Source: Trichoderma breve
Lineage: Eukaryota > Ascomycota > Sordariomycetes > Hypocreales > Hypocreaceae
Assembly: GCF_028502605.1 (NCBI RefSeq)
Contig: NC_079233.1
Location: 4,464,001-4,528,000 of the forward strand
Length of the DNA: 64,000 nt
Reading direction: 5' to 3'
Position 1 is the first letter of the stretch; each line of letters opens with the position of its first letter. Below are positions 33,412-46,219 of the stretch, piece after piece. Both the position numbers and the translations under genes were made by a program. Under the pieces are notes generated by a model that saw nothing but the letters and a program-made list of their open reading frames with translations, did not search any database and was not told the DNA's origin.

Positions 33412-35082
33412 ATGGTCAACACGGGAAAGCCTAGCATGGCTTGCGCCACGTGTAAATTGCGCAGAACTAGAGTATTTATTCATCCCAAGATGTTGGCTAT
33501 GCCAATGAAAGCTTTGTTGCGCATCTGTATATTCTAACTTGGAAAGTAGTGTGACCAACAGCGGCCTGCGTGCTCTCAGTGCCGCAAATCTGGATGGGTT
33601 TGCCCAGGCTTCCCGTCCAAAGCGGACGTCATCTTTCGGCATCACACGCCCGCCTCCCAGCAAGTAATCATTGGCCGCCGTGGCCAGCCAACAGGCAGAG
33701 TTATTGACTTATCGCCCGCAGTTACGGATAGGGCCACAGCCTTCTTCCTCCACCAATACGTATTTGATACCAAGACTAGCTCCGACACTGTCCCTCCGGC
33801 GGTTCATGAGCATCTGCCAGTCCTCCTTCAACGGGAAACGCCCACCGGAGCGCTTAGTATTATCATTTCGGCGGTGGGCCTCGCTGCTTTGGCGAATGCT
33901 GGAACTTCAACACCGTGGAAACACGAGGCGTATCGTCTATACGGCAAGGCCCTCCAACGATTACAGACTGACCTCCAGGATTCAGCCGGCATGAAGTCGG
34001 ATAGCACATTGGCGGCTGTAATGCTGATGGGTACTTTTGAGGTAAAAAACCTCTTCTGTGATAGGTAACCAACAGGACTGATTCTCCAATTAGATGATCG
34101 CAAATGGTGACCCAAGTTCTATGGAGTCTTTCCGCTACCATATTGTCGCCGGAGCTCGATGTGTTGAGATTCGGGGACCAAACCAATTCCGTAACGCAGT
34201 ATCCGCCATACTGTTTATTCAATTACGTCGCCTCATTGTATGGGTTATGTTCGGTTGATGAGTGGTTGATCGAGTGCTAATCGGCAACAGATTATGACTT
34301 GTCACCAACTGCAGGAGCCGTTGCCCTATGCTCTCAAGACGTGGTCTCGATGGGCACAGCCTTCTCAAACAAGGGATGAGGCTTCTTTAAATATCTTCGC
34401 TGAACTGAATGAGCACCTCGCGGCTGTCCGGGCCGAGATTAAACGAAAGGGTATCCGCAATCCTGCAGCTGTGGCCGCGATGCTGGATCCAGTCGATCGC
34501 CAGCTTGCAGAGTGGGAAACGAGGCTCCCAGACTCGTGGAGATTTAAATCCTACCGAAACCTTGACTCAAAAGACGATTCATTCGAGAGTCACAAACTAC
34601 AATATGACGAATACCCGGGCCTCTGGGTTGCTTCCACTTGGAATAATTATCGGATGATCCGCATTCTGATTCATGAATCCAAAATAAACGCGATGATGAA
34701 ACACGGCTCAGACAAAGACAGAAAGGATCTCCAACATTCGGCCAAAATACTCACAGAAATGACAAATGGCATTTGCTATAGTGTTGCATACATTCTAGGT
34801 GACCAGCCCAATGGACTCTATTCGAAGAGAGTCCACCAAGCTGAACAGTCCGAAATACTATCAAAACCGGGAGGATACTTGTTGCTATGGCCACTGTTCC
34901 TAGCTGGATCTCTAAGTACTGCTCCTAGGGACCAGAGAGGCTGGATTGCGCGTGTTTTGAGAGATATAGGTTTACGCATGGGTATGCAATTGGCTCTATC
35001 GATGGCGATGAAGTTAGAGCAGACAGCCATCTCGTTTTCAGATCGGCAGATGTGGCTTATTGGAGAATTTTTCCCTGTCTAA
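33412..35082 (+). CDS. Zn2Cys6 transcription factor (Fungal_trans_2 type)
   Basis: Model: join(33412..33471,33550..34041,34094..34237,34291..35082), 495 aa. The 60-nt first exon encodes MVNTGKPSMACATCKLRRTR; the intron then falls directly before the third zinc-binding cysteine, and exon 2 continues CDQQRPACSQCRKSGWVC. Cysteines 11, 14, 21, 28, 31 and 38 give a complete C-x2-C-x6-C-x6-C-x2-C-x6-C cluster. The rest is the helical fungal regulatory domain (VGLAALANAGTSTPWKHEAY, LFIQLRRLIIMTCHQLQEP, YPGLWVASTWNNYRMIRIL). Likely a nuclear regulator. The target is unknown. The downstream neighbour is a carboxylesterase on the same strand. A minus-strand open frame over the first exons is a shadow. 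Confidence 0.86.
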
Positions 35083-35757
35083 GCGACGTACTAGTATTTG
35101 TATTAGTATTTCTTTAATTTTAATCGAGACATGATGCTAGAACCCCTTTGTGAAAGCCCAAACCCCGGGGCAGTGGAATGTCCAAATAGTCCTTGTTGCC
35201 GTAACCCACTTGACAAGGATCAAGATATTTGCAATTGCCTGGGTCGCAAAACCTACGATATTGGGAGTACGCCAACGATAGACTTGATCATCAATTTACT
35301 TTGTTCTTACAACGGATAGCTAGACTCCATTGTACTTGGACTGTGAGACTTGCACTACTAGGATAACTATCAGCCTGCCTGACACTTCCAATATTATACA
35401 CACACTAGAATGCAACACTGGTGCTGACATGTAGATTATGCTATACCCTACTCGGCTAGCCTTGCGAGTTGACCAATCAGAGACTCTACAGCCCTCCTCC
35501 AATGCCTATATTGGGGTGCATCTCTGTTGAGTGCCAGACATGTGGTAAGTGAAAGTTGCAGTCATTTTCAGCATAGTCTTTTGCTGATGACCGAAGTCCA
35601 ATTGCGGCTCAAATTCCTCCTGAGCTTATAAATTTATATCAATGTAGATGCTCATCCTCTTCAATATTTAAATGCCTGGTTGCCCCCCTCAGTCTGTCTA
35701 AACACTCGCTCTACATGCACTGAATCCTCATCTTTTCTTGGCCCATTTTCTGACAGG
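35083..35757. other. Intergenic, carboxylesterase promoter
   Basis: It holds a TATAAAT at 35627-35633. A 62-codon open frame at 35131-35319 has several cysteines but no signal peptide or family match and is not called. Confidence 0.45.
35627..35633 (+). promoter_or_regulatory. TATA box of carboxylesterase
   Basis: TATAAAT about 130 bp before the ATG at 35758. Confidence 0.45.
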
Positions 35758-37631
35758 ATGAAATCCCTCTCCCTCGCACTCGCTGTATTTCTGGCTACGG
35801 TGCCAAGCTATGCTTCTGAGTGCCCAACAGAGCCGTCGCAATCGACCCCAGTGGTGACGACCAAAGACGGAACTTTGCTGGGTGGAAAGTGTAGCACGAC
35901 AGATGTGAACTTCTTCTTGTCTATTCCGTACGCAAATCCACCAACAAGGTTCTATGCTCCTGCATCCTATACAGGAGTGTACCATGATCGAAACGCGACG
36001 ACCCCCGCCCCAGCCTGTCCACAGTTTGGCACGACCTTCATCGAGACGGGCAAACAGTCCGAGGATTGGTACGCATCGCCATGATCTGCTCTGTGCATAT
36101 GGCCCTTTTTCCTTGGCTGACAATATCCATAGCCTCTTCCTTGACATCTTTGTCCCGGCTCACAAAGCCCATAAGTCCAAGCTGCCCGTCAAAATCTGGA
36201 TCTATGGTGGCAGTAATGAGGCAGGTGGCATTTCAAATGCCATGTATACAGGTTGCTACGCCGCTGAGAATGTAATCCAAGTCAATATCAACTACCGCCA
36301 GGGACCCCTGGGGTTTTTGGCCGTCCAGAAAGCTGGAATAAATGGCAATTTCGGCATTCAAGATCAGCTGCTGGCGTTGAAGTGGATTAAGGCAAACATT
36401 GAATCCTTTGGCGGCGACCCGGTAAGATTTTCTTAATCCCATTTGCATTCTTTCTTCCAGTCACTAATGAGATGTTTTCGATAAACTCTAGGATAAAATG
36501 GTGCTCTTCGGACAGTCAGCTGGCTCCTTCGACACTTTTACCATCGCCACCCTGAATGAAGCGCCTGATCTGATTAGTGCTGCCATTATGCAGTCGGGAG
36601 GTGGTAGCGACTTTGCTTCTGTCGCCGAGGCTCAGCCCTGGAACGAGCTGTTCGTCACTACTCTAGGCTGCAAGACATCAGATGTAAGTGGTTTGCTTTT
36701 ACCATTGTACACTTCTAATGATCTTTGTTTAATCTGAATCTGACCATACTTTTAGTTCTCCTGCATCGACTCTAAGAGCGTGGCCGAAATGCAGCAAGCC
36801 GTTCTGGCAATGCCTGCCGGGGTAGGACCATCAATCGGCAGCCCTATAGCCCATATCGGCCGTGGTTTCAGCTGGGGTCCTCTTGTAGATGGCAAAATAA
36901 TCCCAAAGGCGCCTGCATCTGCCGGCGTCAAGGTTCCGTCCATCTTCGGCTCGACCGCTACAGAGGGCATGCTCTTCGTCTTGGCCACCTACGCGAAGAA
37001 TTTGACAACCCAAACTCAGGCCACTTATGACGACTTCTTGAGCTACCAGTTCGGCCCCCTCGCATCGCGCGTCAATTCAACCTACCCGCTCTCTAAATTT
37101 CCACGAACCGCCTCCGCCCCCAACTCCGCTGATGCTGCCATAAGTGCCGTTTATACCGACTACGCTTACAAGTGTACAGCATATAGAGGCCTTCAGAAGG
37201 GAATTGCCAACAAGGTCCCTGTTTTCACATACTTCTTTGACCGCACACCTTCCTGTACCTGGCTGACATCTGTTCCAAATACCCCCTTTGTCCACAGCTT
37301 TCTCGGTGCTACCCACACCGCTGAGCTTCCTTTTGTCTTTGGCGTGTTGGATGGACTGCCTGCTCCTGGAGGGAACTGCACCTCGACCTCGGCCGAGTTA
37401 CAGCTAAGTAAAGAGATCATCTCTTCGTGGGACAGTATGGCTGCCACAGGCACTCCTGGATGCGATTGGCCACGCTACTTAGATCAGGGTAAGGACAAAG
37501 GTCTGGGAATGATGTATCTTGCGAATGAGACGGTTGTTGGCGAAGTGGACTACAGTATTTGCCCGTTCTGGGATGAGATAAGGGACGAACTGTTAGCTTT
37601 GCAGGCTCATGGAAAAGTGAATCGGTCCTAA
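35758..37631 (+). CDS. Secreted type-B carboxylesterase/lipase
   Basis: Model: join(35758..36068,36133..36421,36492..36683,36756..37631), 555 aa. Signal peptide at residues 1-19 (ending PSYAS). Family features: FFLSIPYANPPTRF near the N-terminus, SEDC joined over intron 1 to LFLDIFVP, an oxyanion-hole region WIYGGSNEAGG, NINYRQGPLGF, and the nucleophile elbow FGQSAGS (Ser209). The likely acid is Glu334 in STATEG and the base His451 in GATHTAELPFVFG. The full triad is present, so it should be an active extracellular hydrolase of esters or lipids. The oxyanion motif reads GGSNEAGG rather than the common GGGF form, and the elbow has Gln in place of Glu. These are modest deviations from the family norm. 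Confidence 0.88.
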
Positions 37632-37868
37632 GCGAGAGAAGTTCAGAGGCGGTATAAGCGTGTATAAGTTTCATTCTAGATCCTGACATTATTTACATTA
37701 GATAGTAAACATTAATTTTTTAATTGATTTACACAACATTGGATTCACAAGGCTAGTTCATACCATAGATACAAAACAAAGGTGTACAGACGGCAGCAAA
37801 AGGTGGCAGGGTTAATGTAGTCTTTTCTGGACATTTTTGCGACGCGGATTCGGTTACCGACACTGATG

Positions 37869-39045
37869 CTAAAGAAAAAATGAGATTTTTATAGGAACAC
37901 GGTTCTCATCATCGCCATCTTCTTTTTCATCATATTCTTCTTCACCACCATCTTGATCTCCATCATCATCATCTTCTTCTTCATCGCCTTCGTCATCACC
38001 ATCTTGTTCTTCATCGTCATCGTCATCATCTTCATCATAGTCATATCCATCATAGTCATATTCACCAAAGTGATATTCATCCAATGAACTAGGGAATAAA
38101 AGTTCATCGTCAATCGCTTCCCAATCTATATCTCCTTGAGGGGTTAATGGAAAGTCTTTTTGATCGGGTATTATGCCGCTCATCAGCTTTCGACGAAGGC
38201 TACGAGCAGTGGGGACATCATCTTCGGATAGATCCCTCTTTCTATAGATCATTCAAGCATTAGAAGGAAGCCTATCATACAGAGGGAATCTGCATAACAC
38301 AACAAAACACTGACCTCTTTCCTTGTCTATGCGGTACCTCCTCTTCTTCGTTTTCCCTTTCCGAGACAGACACATCACTTTCAGGACCGACAGTATCATT
38401 GGAAGGCGACGTGCATGGGTCATGAGCAGATACGCCCATACAATGACTTAAAATTCTCACCAACTGCTCTTCCCTCGTTCGACGATCCATAGGAGCCCCA
38501 AAGTAATCGTCGCCAAACCATAGGGCCTCATCATGTGTCTCTTCATCATCAGAGTCTTGTATTTGATCAGTGGAGTCCTGCGTCTCCTCGCTGAGATTGC
38601 CAGTGCCGTCGTCCAATTGCGAATCTTGTGCTGCATCCTCGTCCCAGCCATGGGAAATGCCAATTAAGAGCCGTAGAAAATCTAGATAGCAGCCGGTCTG
38701 GCATAGCTCGGATACTCTATTACGAGCGTTTTTACATAAATAAGTCTCATCCTCGTCTATGGCTCGCATTGCAGCCGTAAACATCTTGGATGCCAGTTCC
38801 TGTCGCCTTTTATTCAATGCTTCAAACCTGCGCTCAAATTCTTCTTTCTGGCCTTTGGCGAGTTTCGCGATATGCAGTGCGTTTTCGAAGTAGACATCCG
38901 GCCCGAATATTGGAATCTGTATAGTGTTGAATCGCTGCCAATAATCTCCCCAAAGCAAGTGGCGCATCTGCGGTTCGACGTTGTCTGACCAAGCGCGAAG
39001 CTGGCTTGGATCGAAGGGTGCCTTTGGCCTTTCGAATGGAGGCAT
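37869..39045 (-). CDS. Uncharacterised protein with acidic tail
   Basis: Model: complement(join(37869..38241,38315..39045)), 367 aa. I do not recognise the family. The N-terminal 100 residues are rich in charged and aromatic residues with a probable helical segment (GQKEEFERRFEALNKRRQ). The middle is Asp/Glu/Ser-rich. A basic patch GKRKRDL, like a nuclear localisation signal, is created exactly at the splice junction (GTCAGT donor, ATAG acceptor). The C-terminal 60 residues are almost entirely Asp, Glu, Gly and Tyr. The acidic tail plus basic motif suggest a nuclear protein, perhaps chromatin-associated; this is inference. It lies between a carboxylesterase and an NmrA-like gene. Confidence 0.7.
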
Positions 39046-39399
39046 TGTGTGGTCAGTCGGCTCGGTGGCGTTTGTGTGGTCAGTGGTTGCTGAAGCAGTG
39101 AATCGCGACCGTGAGATTTAAATAACATTGAAGATGAAGCGGTGAACACGAGTGGCTTCGATGGGCTTACCACAGCACCTAGTACATGCAGATGCATGCA
39201 GTTTGCCTTCCAATAGAAAGCTTCAAAGTATAGATCACTCCACAAGGTCAACGTAATGCACTCCAAAAGATTTAATATTTTAAAATAAAAATTTCTCTAT
39301 CATAGGAAAACGAGGACTGCATGTAAAACTTCAGAGATCCAAAGTACTTCTTTAGCCGGGCACAGCCTGTGATTCCCCCACAGAGAGCACGCTCATCTT
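39046..39399. other. Intergenic, AT-rich
   Basis: Promoter side of the acidic-protein gene and 3' flank of the NmrA-like gene. It contains an A/T-only tract near 39270-39290. Nothing else seen. Confidence 0.45.
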
Positions 39400-40423
39400 T
39401 TAGGCAATAACGCGCTTGACAGTCTCGGCGACACTGGAAGCCTTCAGTCCCAGAAGATCATTTGACAATGTCTCGTCCCTAGCATAGTTCGATTTGAGAC
39501 CAGGTGTATTGCTATAGCTAGTTGCCCGAACCAGAGTGAAAGCGCCGTTAAGGTCACCAGCAGTTAGCTTTTGGAAAGCCTCGTTTACTTGCTCTTTGGT
39601 GGTAGTGTTGTTGACGGTCCATTTGGCGTCAGTAGCCTCTTCCAGAGCAGCGAGGATCTCATTTTGAGTGGTTTCAACGGAAGAAACGAAGAGATACTTG
39701 TTAGAAGTTTCCTCTGGATTCTTGAGCACTGATGCAATGGCAATGCCAAGATCCCTTTCGTTTGTAAGAGTGAAGCGTTTATCACCACCATCCCAAACAG
39801 TAGCGGTCTTGTTAGCAAGATCGTACCCAAGAAATCCATTTCTCAGACCCTGTAAAGATGGTCATTTAATCTTTTGTTCCATCTATTAATGCTATAAATA
39901 TCTCGATCATGACTTACCCAATCGAACAAGAGAGAGGTGGCAACCCCTGTCCAAGAAAAGCCGGCAGATTGTTTTGTCTTGAGGTACTCTATCATTTCAG
40001 ATTTCTGACCAAAGAGGGGCAGCAGTTGAAGAACGGCAGAATCTTGACTACTGGAGGAAAATTCCGAAGGCAGGAAACGCTTGACTCCAGCACCGATAGC
40101 GGCATCAACAAGCTTCTTCTGTTCGCCGAAGCCAGTGGCACCAAGGGCTGAAATGACGACATCTTGGTCCTTGAAAGCGGACTGGAGATCGCCTTCGGAG
40201 AAATCCGACTTGTACACAGAGATATCGGGTGGGAAAGTAGCAGAACTATCCCTGCGAGAGAGGACGGTAATGGCGAATCCGCCGGCTGCGATCAAGCCCT
40301 CGAGGACAATCTTGCCAATACTCCCGCTTGCCTAAATAATCATGAGTAAAGTGATAAATATGAAGGTCAGCGCATGGATTTGTGACTACATACACCAACG
40401 ATAGCGACATTCTTGTAAGGCAT
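39400..40423 (-). CDS. NmrA-like / isoflavone-reductase-like protein
   Basis: Model: complement(join(39400..39849,39918..40331,40394..40423)), 297 aa. The 30-nt first exon MPYKNVAIVG splices (GTATGT donor) to ASGSIGKIVLEGL, giving the NAD(P)-binding motif GxxGxxG. Then come VLSRRDSS, DVVISALGATGF, AGVKRFLPSEFS and the FSWTGVATSLLFDW region. This fits atypical short-chain dehydrogenases of the NmrA/isoflavone-reductase group, which act either as reductases or as NADP-sensing regulators. The C-terminal part contains the expected substrate-loop region. Divergently transcribed from a Zn2Cys6 gene 842 bp away; TATAAATA at 40586-40593. Confidence 0.88.
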
Positions 40424-41265
40424 TTTATAAGATGACTTATGTCAACAATGGGGATGAGAATGATTGGCTCTATGTGAGGAGCTACTGCCGGGTATCTGGC
40501 CGATATAGTGATGCTTTTAGTGCTGAATACTGAAAATCCTTGTTCGCCTTTGAGAAGACATAATGATCAAGGAGAATCTTCTTGGTATTTATATCGGTAA
40601 ATGGTCTCGCAAGACCCGCCGATGTAGCAAAGTCATCATATCACTAGAAGGATAATGAGCGGAGACTATGTCCGTATACACGGGGTGGATTACACCTGAA
40701 TGCAAGAGCTTCGTGGGTCAACCATCAATCATTCAGTTCAACGACAGACCAATCGTCTACGAGAAGGGCATATTAGAAAGCAGTTACGCTATCCACGATG
40801 CTGCTGCCCAAACAGGAACTCAGATCTGTTCCAGGTACGAGATTCCCCAATGAACCATGAACCCCTGCCAAATCCAATCAATTGGGAAGCTTTCATTGGT
40901 CAGATCTCCACTGAATCCTTCACGAACAAATGGCGTTTCTGCTTACGAGTAGAAATGCGGACACAGCTCCGTTAAGTCCGCTCTCACCAATAGGAGCATC
41001 CTCCGTACCTCCACTAGAACCTCTGCGTCATTTGGCGTTTCACAGGCCTCGAGCTGTGATGCTCAATCATTTATCGTTTTCATTGCATTCAATTCTTTGT
41101 TACATTTTTTGTCAGCATTGAAACGGAAATCAGTACAGACAGGATTCGCAATAGGCCCACTGTTGTCACGGTTCTTCATCTGCGCTAACTGAATCTTCAT
41201 CGCTTAGTAGCAACAGCTACACCAACAGTTACTCAATCCGACGGTGCAAATAAGAGGCGGGACTC
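40424..41265. other. Divergent promoter, NmrA-like and Zn2Cys6 genes
   Basis: It contains the NmrA-like TATA element at 40586-40593 (minus strand). No repeated operator-like motif was spotted. Confidence 0.45.
40586..40593 (-). promoter_or_regulatory. TATA box of NmrA-like gene
   Basis: TATAAATA read on the minus strand, about 165 bp upstream of the ATG at 40423. Confidence 0.45.
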
Positions 41266-43586
41266 ATGTCTCGCAGAGTAATTGCGTCGGGGCGTTCATG
41301 TCTCGAATGCCGTCGCCGAAAGATCAAGTGCGATAGGTCTCTGCCATGCGCCTATTGCACACGCATCAAGCTTCAATGCAAATACCCTCTGAGGCGACAA
41401 AATATAGGTGCTGATGAAGAGGGCGACTCAGCAAACAGAGTGCATTCCATTGAGTGTGCTTTGAAGTCACTGGATCAAAAAGTAACACATATTGGGAGCA
41501 TGCTACAAGTAAGTCTAGAGGTAGCAAGCAGACAGAGTCACAGTGAACGAGACTACCAATCATCTATCGTAACAGTCCAGCAAAGACTATAAAGTTTTCC
41601 GTTAAATTATATATACTTACAACTCTCTATAGGATGCTGCCCCGAACCTATCATGTCCGAGCTCATCTTCTTCGCGAAATAATCTACAAGTGCAGCAAAG
41701 TCAGAACGATACCTCTACTCGAGTATTAAGATCACATCACTTACAGTCATTGCCATTCAATGTCCCAGTTGACGTGTCACGACCTCTTGAATTAGCTCAT
41801 CCCCCTCCTGCATCTATCTTGTTCCTGTGGCAGACGTATCTCGACGTGATTGACCCTCTAATCAAGATTTTTCACGTTCCCTCTATCCAAAGACAGGTCA
41901 TGACTATTAGCCAAGGCCGAAAGATTCCAGACGCGGATACGGAATGTTTATTGTTTGCAATCTATTATTCCACAGTAATAGCTATTTCAGCCGCGGAATG
42001 CCGTCAAGAACTTCACGAAGAAAGACCCGTCCTGTTGCAACGGTATGTGACTAAACGTATCTGTTTATCACTAGAAAGGACTGACGAGTTTCAGGTTTCG
42101 CAATGGGGTTGAGGAATCGCTCAGACGAATTAATTTCTGGAGCTCTCGGAATACGACCGCCTTACAAGCATTCGTGCTATACCTGGTGATTATCTTGATG
42201 AAACTGCAAAGTACCAACAGGGTCATTGGCTAACGTTCTATCTTATTGAAGATTTGCGGACGGCAAGACCGAAATGGTCCCGATGTCTCCTCTCTAACTG
42301 GGATCGCAATTGGCAATGGAATGAAACTAAATGTTCATATAGACATCCCTGGTATGCGAGCATTTGATCTTGAAATGCGCCGCCGATTGTGGTGGCAGAT
42401 CTGCACCTTGGACGTTCGAGTCGCCGAAGAATTTGGCCGTGAACCTTTTATCCTTGAGCCGAGCCTTCGTACAGAGCTACCGCTCAACATCAGTGATATG
42501 AGCTTGGATCCTGATATACGCGAATTGCCAAGCCAACAACCGGGACGAAGCGAGATGTTATTCAGTCTCGTCCGGTTTGAAGTAAGCAACTTTGCGCGGC
42601 GAATTGTTTTTTCGGACAGATTTTGTCAAAGCAACGGCTACCGTATAATGAATGAAGAGCAGAAATGCCGGGAAGTAGACCAATTTGGAGAGCGCCTTGA
42701 GAAGCAGTACCTTTCGTATTGTGACAAGGGAGTTCCGCTGGACTGTATCACGGTTAAAAGCAGCCAACTCATTCTTGCAAATTTAAAATTGGCTGTTTGT
42801 AAACCGCGAGCTAACCAAAACCGTGGAATTCCCTTACGGGCCGGTTATCGCAAGGCTTGTGAAGAAGTTCTGCAACATGCGCATGCCTTGCGTCAATACA
42901 GCAAAGGCCGTCGTTGGCTGTGGCTATTCCAGACATACGTGGAGTGGGATGCTTTGGCGTATCTCTTGCTAGATATTTGCATCACGCTGTCATCCCCATC
43001 CTCCAGCGAGCCGTTTACTCTGCCGTGGGAAGTTATTGATGAGACTCATAATCACTGGAAGAACAATGCAGATGTTCATCGGGGCCGCCGCTGGGATAAT
43101 ATCGAGGTACTTCGGTCACAAGCGCTGTCTGTAATAGAGAAGATGCGAAACACAGCGCAAACGCCCCAGACGAGTTCATCTAGTTCCTCTTTGAAGGCTC
43201 AAGGTCAGTTTGATGGTATGTCGGATACCACCATCGAGAGTCAGCAACCGTATGAATCGAGTCCTGATTCTACGTTCAATCAGCACACTGCTATGGCGGC
43301 CAAAATACTCATCCCCCCGGGTTTAAATCCTTTGGGTAGTATTTTGCAGACGCCACTGCCCTACGTAACAGATCTTCAAAGTTCCGATCCCAATACGACT
43401 GATAAGGAACCCCAGGGATGGGCTCCAGCAGATGCATCTTCTGAAGAAGGTCAGGTTTCTGCTGACACAGCAGACCTGCCTGGAGCTGGAACTGTTTGTG
43501 AGTGGAGCAGTTCGCTGATAGAGAGATATTGGGAGGTTGCCGGACAAGGATATGATGAGTCTGGTGCATGGCATTCATCAAGTTAG
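41266..43586 (+). CDS. Zn2Cys6 transcription factor with fungal TF domain
   Basis: Model: join(41266..41508,41633..42042,42095..42185,42252..43586), 692 aa. The zinc cluster is at residues 12-38: CLECRRRKIKCDRSLPCAYC and the sixth cysteine at 38. A short coiled-coil-like linker follows (HSIECALKSLDQKVTHIGSML). The fungal-specific TF domain includes ILFLWQTYLDVIDPLIKIFH, DTECLLFAIYYSTVIAISA and the hallmark FDLEMRRRLWWQICTLDVRV. A Ser/Thr/Pro-rich C-terminal tail could be the activation region. Introns have GTAAGT, GTATGT and GTGATT donors and all phases match. It most likely regulates nearby or unlinked metabolic genes; the divergent NmrA-like neighbour is a candidate. Confidence 0.88.
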
Positions 43587-45728
43587 TAACATGCCTAATA
43601 AGCTCTGCATTATTACACTTGTGCGCACTTCTGCATGTACGCTAAGACTAGCAAATACTGTCGATATTGAAGCCTAGAAGGTAACGATAAACAATCGCGT
43701 CACCTTCAAACCTTTACTAGAACTTTCTCTATTGATTAGATCTTGCTTCTGCAAGGCAAGAGCACGGTGGTTGACGGAGCTAAGATAATGCCGTCGTCGT
43801 AGTCTTCGTCGCGTATTGAAGGCTAAACTTCGTCTTTCATCAGGCTTCAATGAGTGAAGGGTAAACCGCCAGAGTACCATTTTAGGCGTACATGCATATC
43901 TTTTCCGCCTAATTTCCACGATTGAAATGAACAACTCTGGGTATCTTAAAGCGGACACGGTTAGTCTTGGGACCCAACTCCGTGATTCTAGTATCTAATG
44001 CGGTTATGGCTGCTGTTGAAACCCCACCAAATCTAGTATCAAAGAACCTCAACATGACATGATAACATGAAGCTAGGCAGGCATGGAAGGAACCGAGAGG
44101 CAACAGGGTGGGCCAGTGGGAGGGGCTGTTTAAGACCTCTGGATTGAAGCTGGTCAAGGTTCCGAGATCCGTTGTAACTACCCCAAATATGCAGTGATTA
44201 CGGTTCCTCTGCCGTAGAAGGCCCCTTGAGAGTCATTGTAGTGTACCTACATAAGGGTGGTTCTTGGTGTTTTGCTAAAATACTTTGTCTTCTCAGTCAG
44301 AACTTTATGAGCTGGTAGTATTAACGGCCCGTCGTCCCGTCAAGTTCTCAACTTCGGATGCAAAACTTTCTCTATCATTCCAAGGGAATGGAGGGGAAAA
44401 AATATTGCTATCAGTCCGCACGCTTAAGAAGCTAATGCAAGCAAGACAAGATGGGGCGGTGGGCAGGTTCGTGTCACAGTACGATACGCTGATTACGGAG
44501 CAACGCCGCTATTAATCAATCTTGCATTTCTTCAGCTATTTTTGGTCATCCTAGTGTATCGTGAAAAATGGTATTGATTGACAAAAAATCCGAATGAATC
44601 AACCTTGCCTCATTGTATAGCAAACAGGTAAGCGAGCTGGCACCAGAGTCTGACGAGAAACGTGTGATGAGCATCTCGAATCCCATTCTTTCAATAATTT
44701 TTATTCAATAACCAGGGCCGACCCGCATCATCCGGTAGTTTTGTGGAAAGTCCATCGGATTTACAAAGACAAACGAGCCGTTCTTAGGTTCCACTCTTCA
44801 GCATGGATACTTCCCGGGAACGATAATTGGTATCTGAGCTGTTCCTTAACGTTAGTTTCTTAGATCCTCCAATTCAGCCTGCCACAGTTGGATGTCTATA
44901 TTTAAAGATGAGACGTATAGTAGCCTGGTCACTTCACCTTCCATCTACCCTGAGACACGGGCTAGGTTGAGTCTTTGTATGTCAGTAGGAGCACGGTAAC
45001 ACGGCTATGCAGCTCTAGCGTTTCTGGAGAGTAGAAATGGAACCAAGGGGGCTTAGATGAGATTTTAGCGCTCATCTAGTTAAGTAATCATAATTAGTGT
45101 AAATATGGTGGCATCTGTGAAGCGATCATGCGTGTTTGCGGGGATCATGATGCCCAAGCCGTTGTATCACAAGAGACCCTGGGTTTACAACCGTGAACCT
45201 TCATCAACTATGACGCTGCAATTCAATAGGTTGAGTGCTGAACATTGATATGGAGCATTGGCTTGAAAATGCTGATAAAACGCTCTTAGTACATGTGCTT
45301 TAATTTCCGTTCCATGGAACGGTTCGGACTTTACCTACAGGACTAACTTATAGAAGTAAACAAAAATAAGTTGATTCAGCCTTACCCACTAAGCGCAAGG
45401 TAGACATGTCTTTCGGCATCTACAAATTTGGCGCGTCGTAAACTTTTAGTCCTAATTTAGAATTCTGGGTCAGGGATGATTAATTTTGTTCCCCATCTGA
45501 GGCTGAAAAGCAAACTGCGTGCCCGAGCCCTGTTAGGCCGTAGCGATTGGTGGTATCTTGTATCTATTATATATAATAGTTGGCACATGCTAAGTCTTTG
45601 CATCTCAAGTCATTCGCCGTTTTGTAGTCTACACAGCTACTTCTCTTCAACCGCTTCCTAATCAATTCCTTTCCAGCCATTCGTTCATTCCTTGTATCCT
45701 ACTTTACTACCTTTGATCAATAGTCAAC
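43587..45728. other. Long intergenic stretch, about 2.1 kb
   Basis: No gene called. An open frame at 44285-44515 begins right after a CTCAG acceptor-like site and looks mildly protein-like, but has no ATG start and no recognisable family. Two minus-strand frames (43674-43958 and 43909-44157) are likewise without motifs. Confidence 0.4.
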
Positions 45729-46219
45729 ATGTCCAAGGAGAAGCACAGCGAGACTACCTGGGCCAATGGCTTGTTCGATTGTTGCAGCCCGGGTGGGCTT
45801 TGCTTTAAGACGACCTTTTGTCCCTGCATTACCTATGGAAAGACTCAGCACCGAATGAAGCATGGCAATTTGAATGACTACTCATGCTGCAATGCATCTG
45901 TAAGTGTTCCCCTTGATACAGTGATTTTCCAAGCATACAGAAACTAACAGCGTCGTATTTCTAGTGTGTCATCTTTGCTTGCCTTGCGCACTGCGGCCTT
46001 ACATGTATCCCTACCACGATGCAACGAGGAGACATTCGCGAAAAACATGGTCTTGAGGGTGGTTGCTTCGGAGACTTTTGCAAGTCTTGCTGGTGCAACT
46101 GTTGCGTCTTGATTCAAAATGAGAAGGAGTTGGCACAGCGTGAGGCCCTCTTGAAGGGCTCGTCTGAGCCGTACAGGCCCAATCCTGGCATGGTGTACTC
46201 AGACGCAGGCGCACATTAG
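45729..46219 (+). CDS. PLAC8-family cysteine-rich protein
   Basis: Model: join(45729..45899,45965..46219), 141 aa. The order of motifs fits PLAC8: WANGLFDCCSPGGLCFKTTF, CPCITYGKTQHR, a hydrophobic Cys-containing stretch across the intron (CVIFACLAHCGLTCIP), R-G-D-I-R-E-K and CCVLIQNEKEL near the end. Members act at membranes in cell-size control or metal resistance in plants and fungi; the function here is unknown. One GTAAGT/CTAG intron. The start is the first ATG. Confidence 0.9.

Noticed and set aside
33265..33663. 132-codon minus-strand open frame
   Set aside because: It is the shadow of the first two exons of the Zn2Cys6 gene at 33412, whose zinc cluster is unmistakable.
44285..44515. 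76-codon open frame after a CTCAG acceptor-like site
   Set aside because: No ATG start, no donor-side exon found upstream and no family resemblance.
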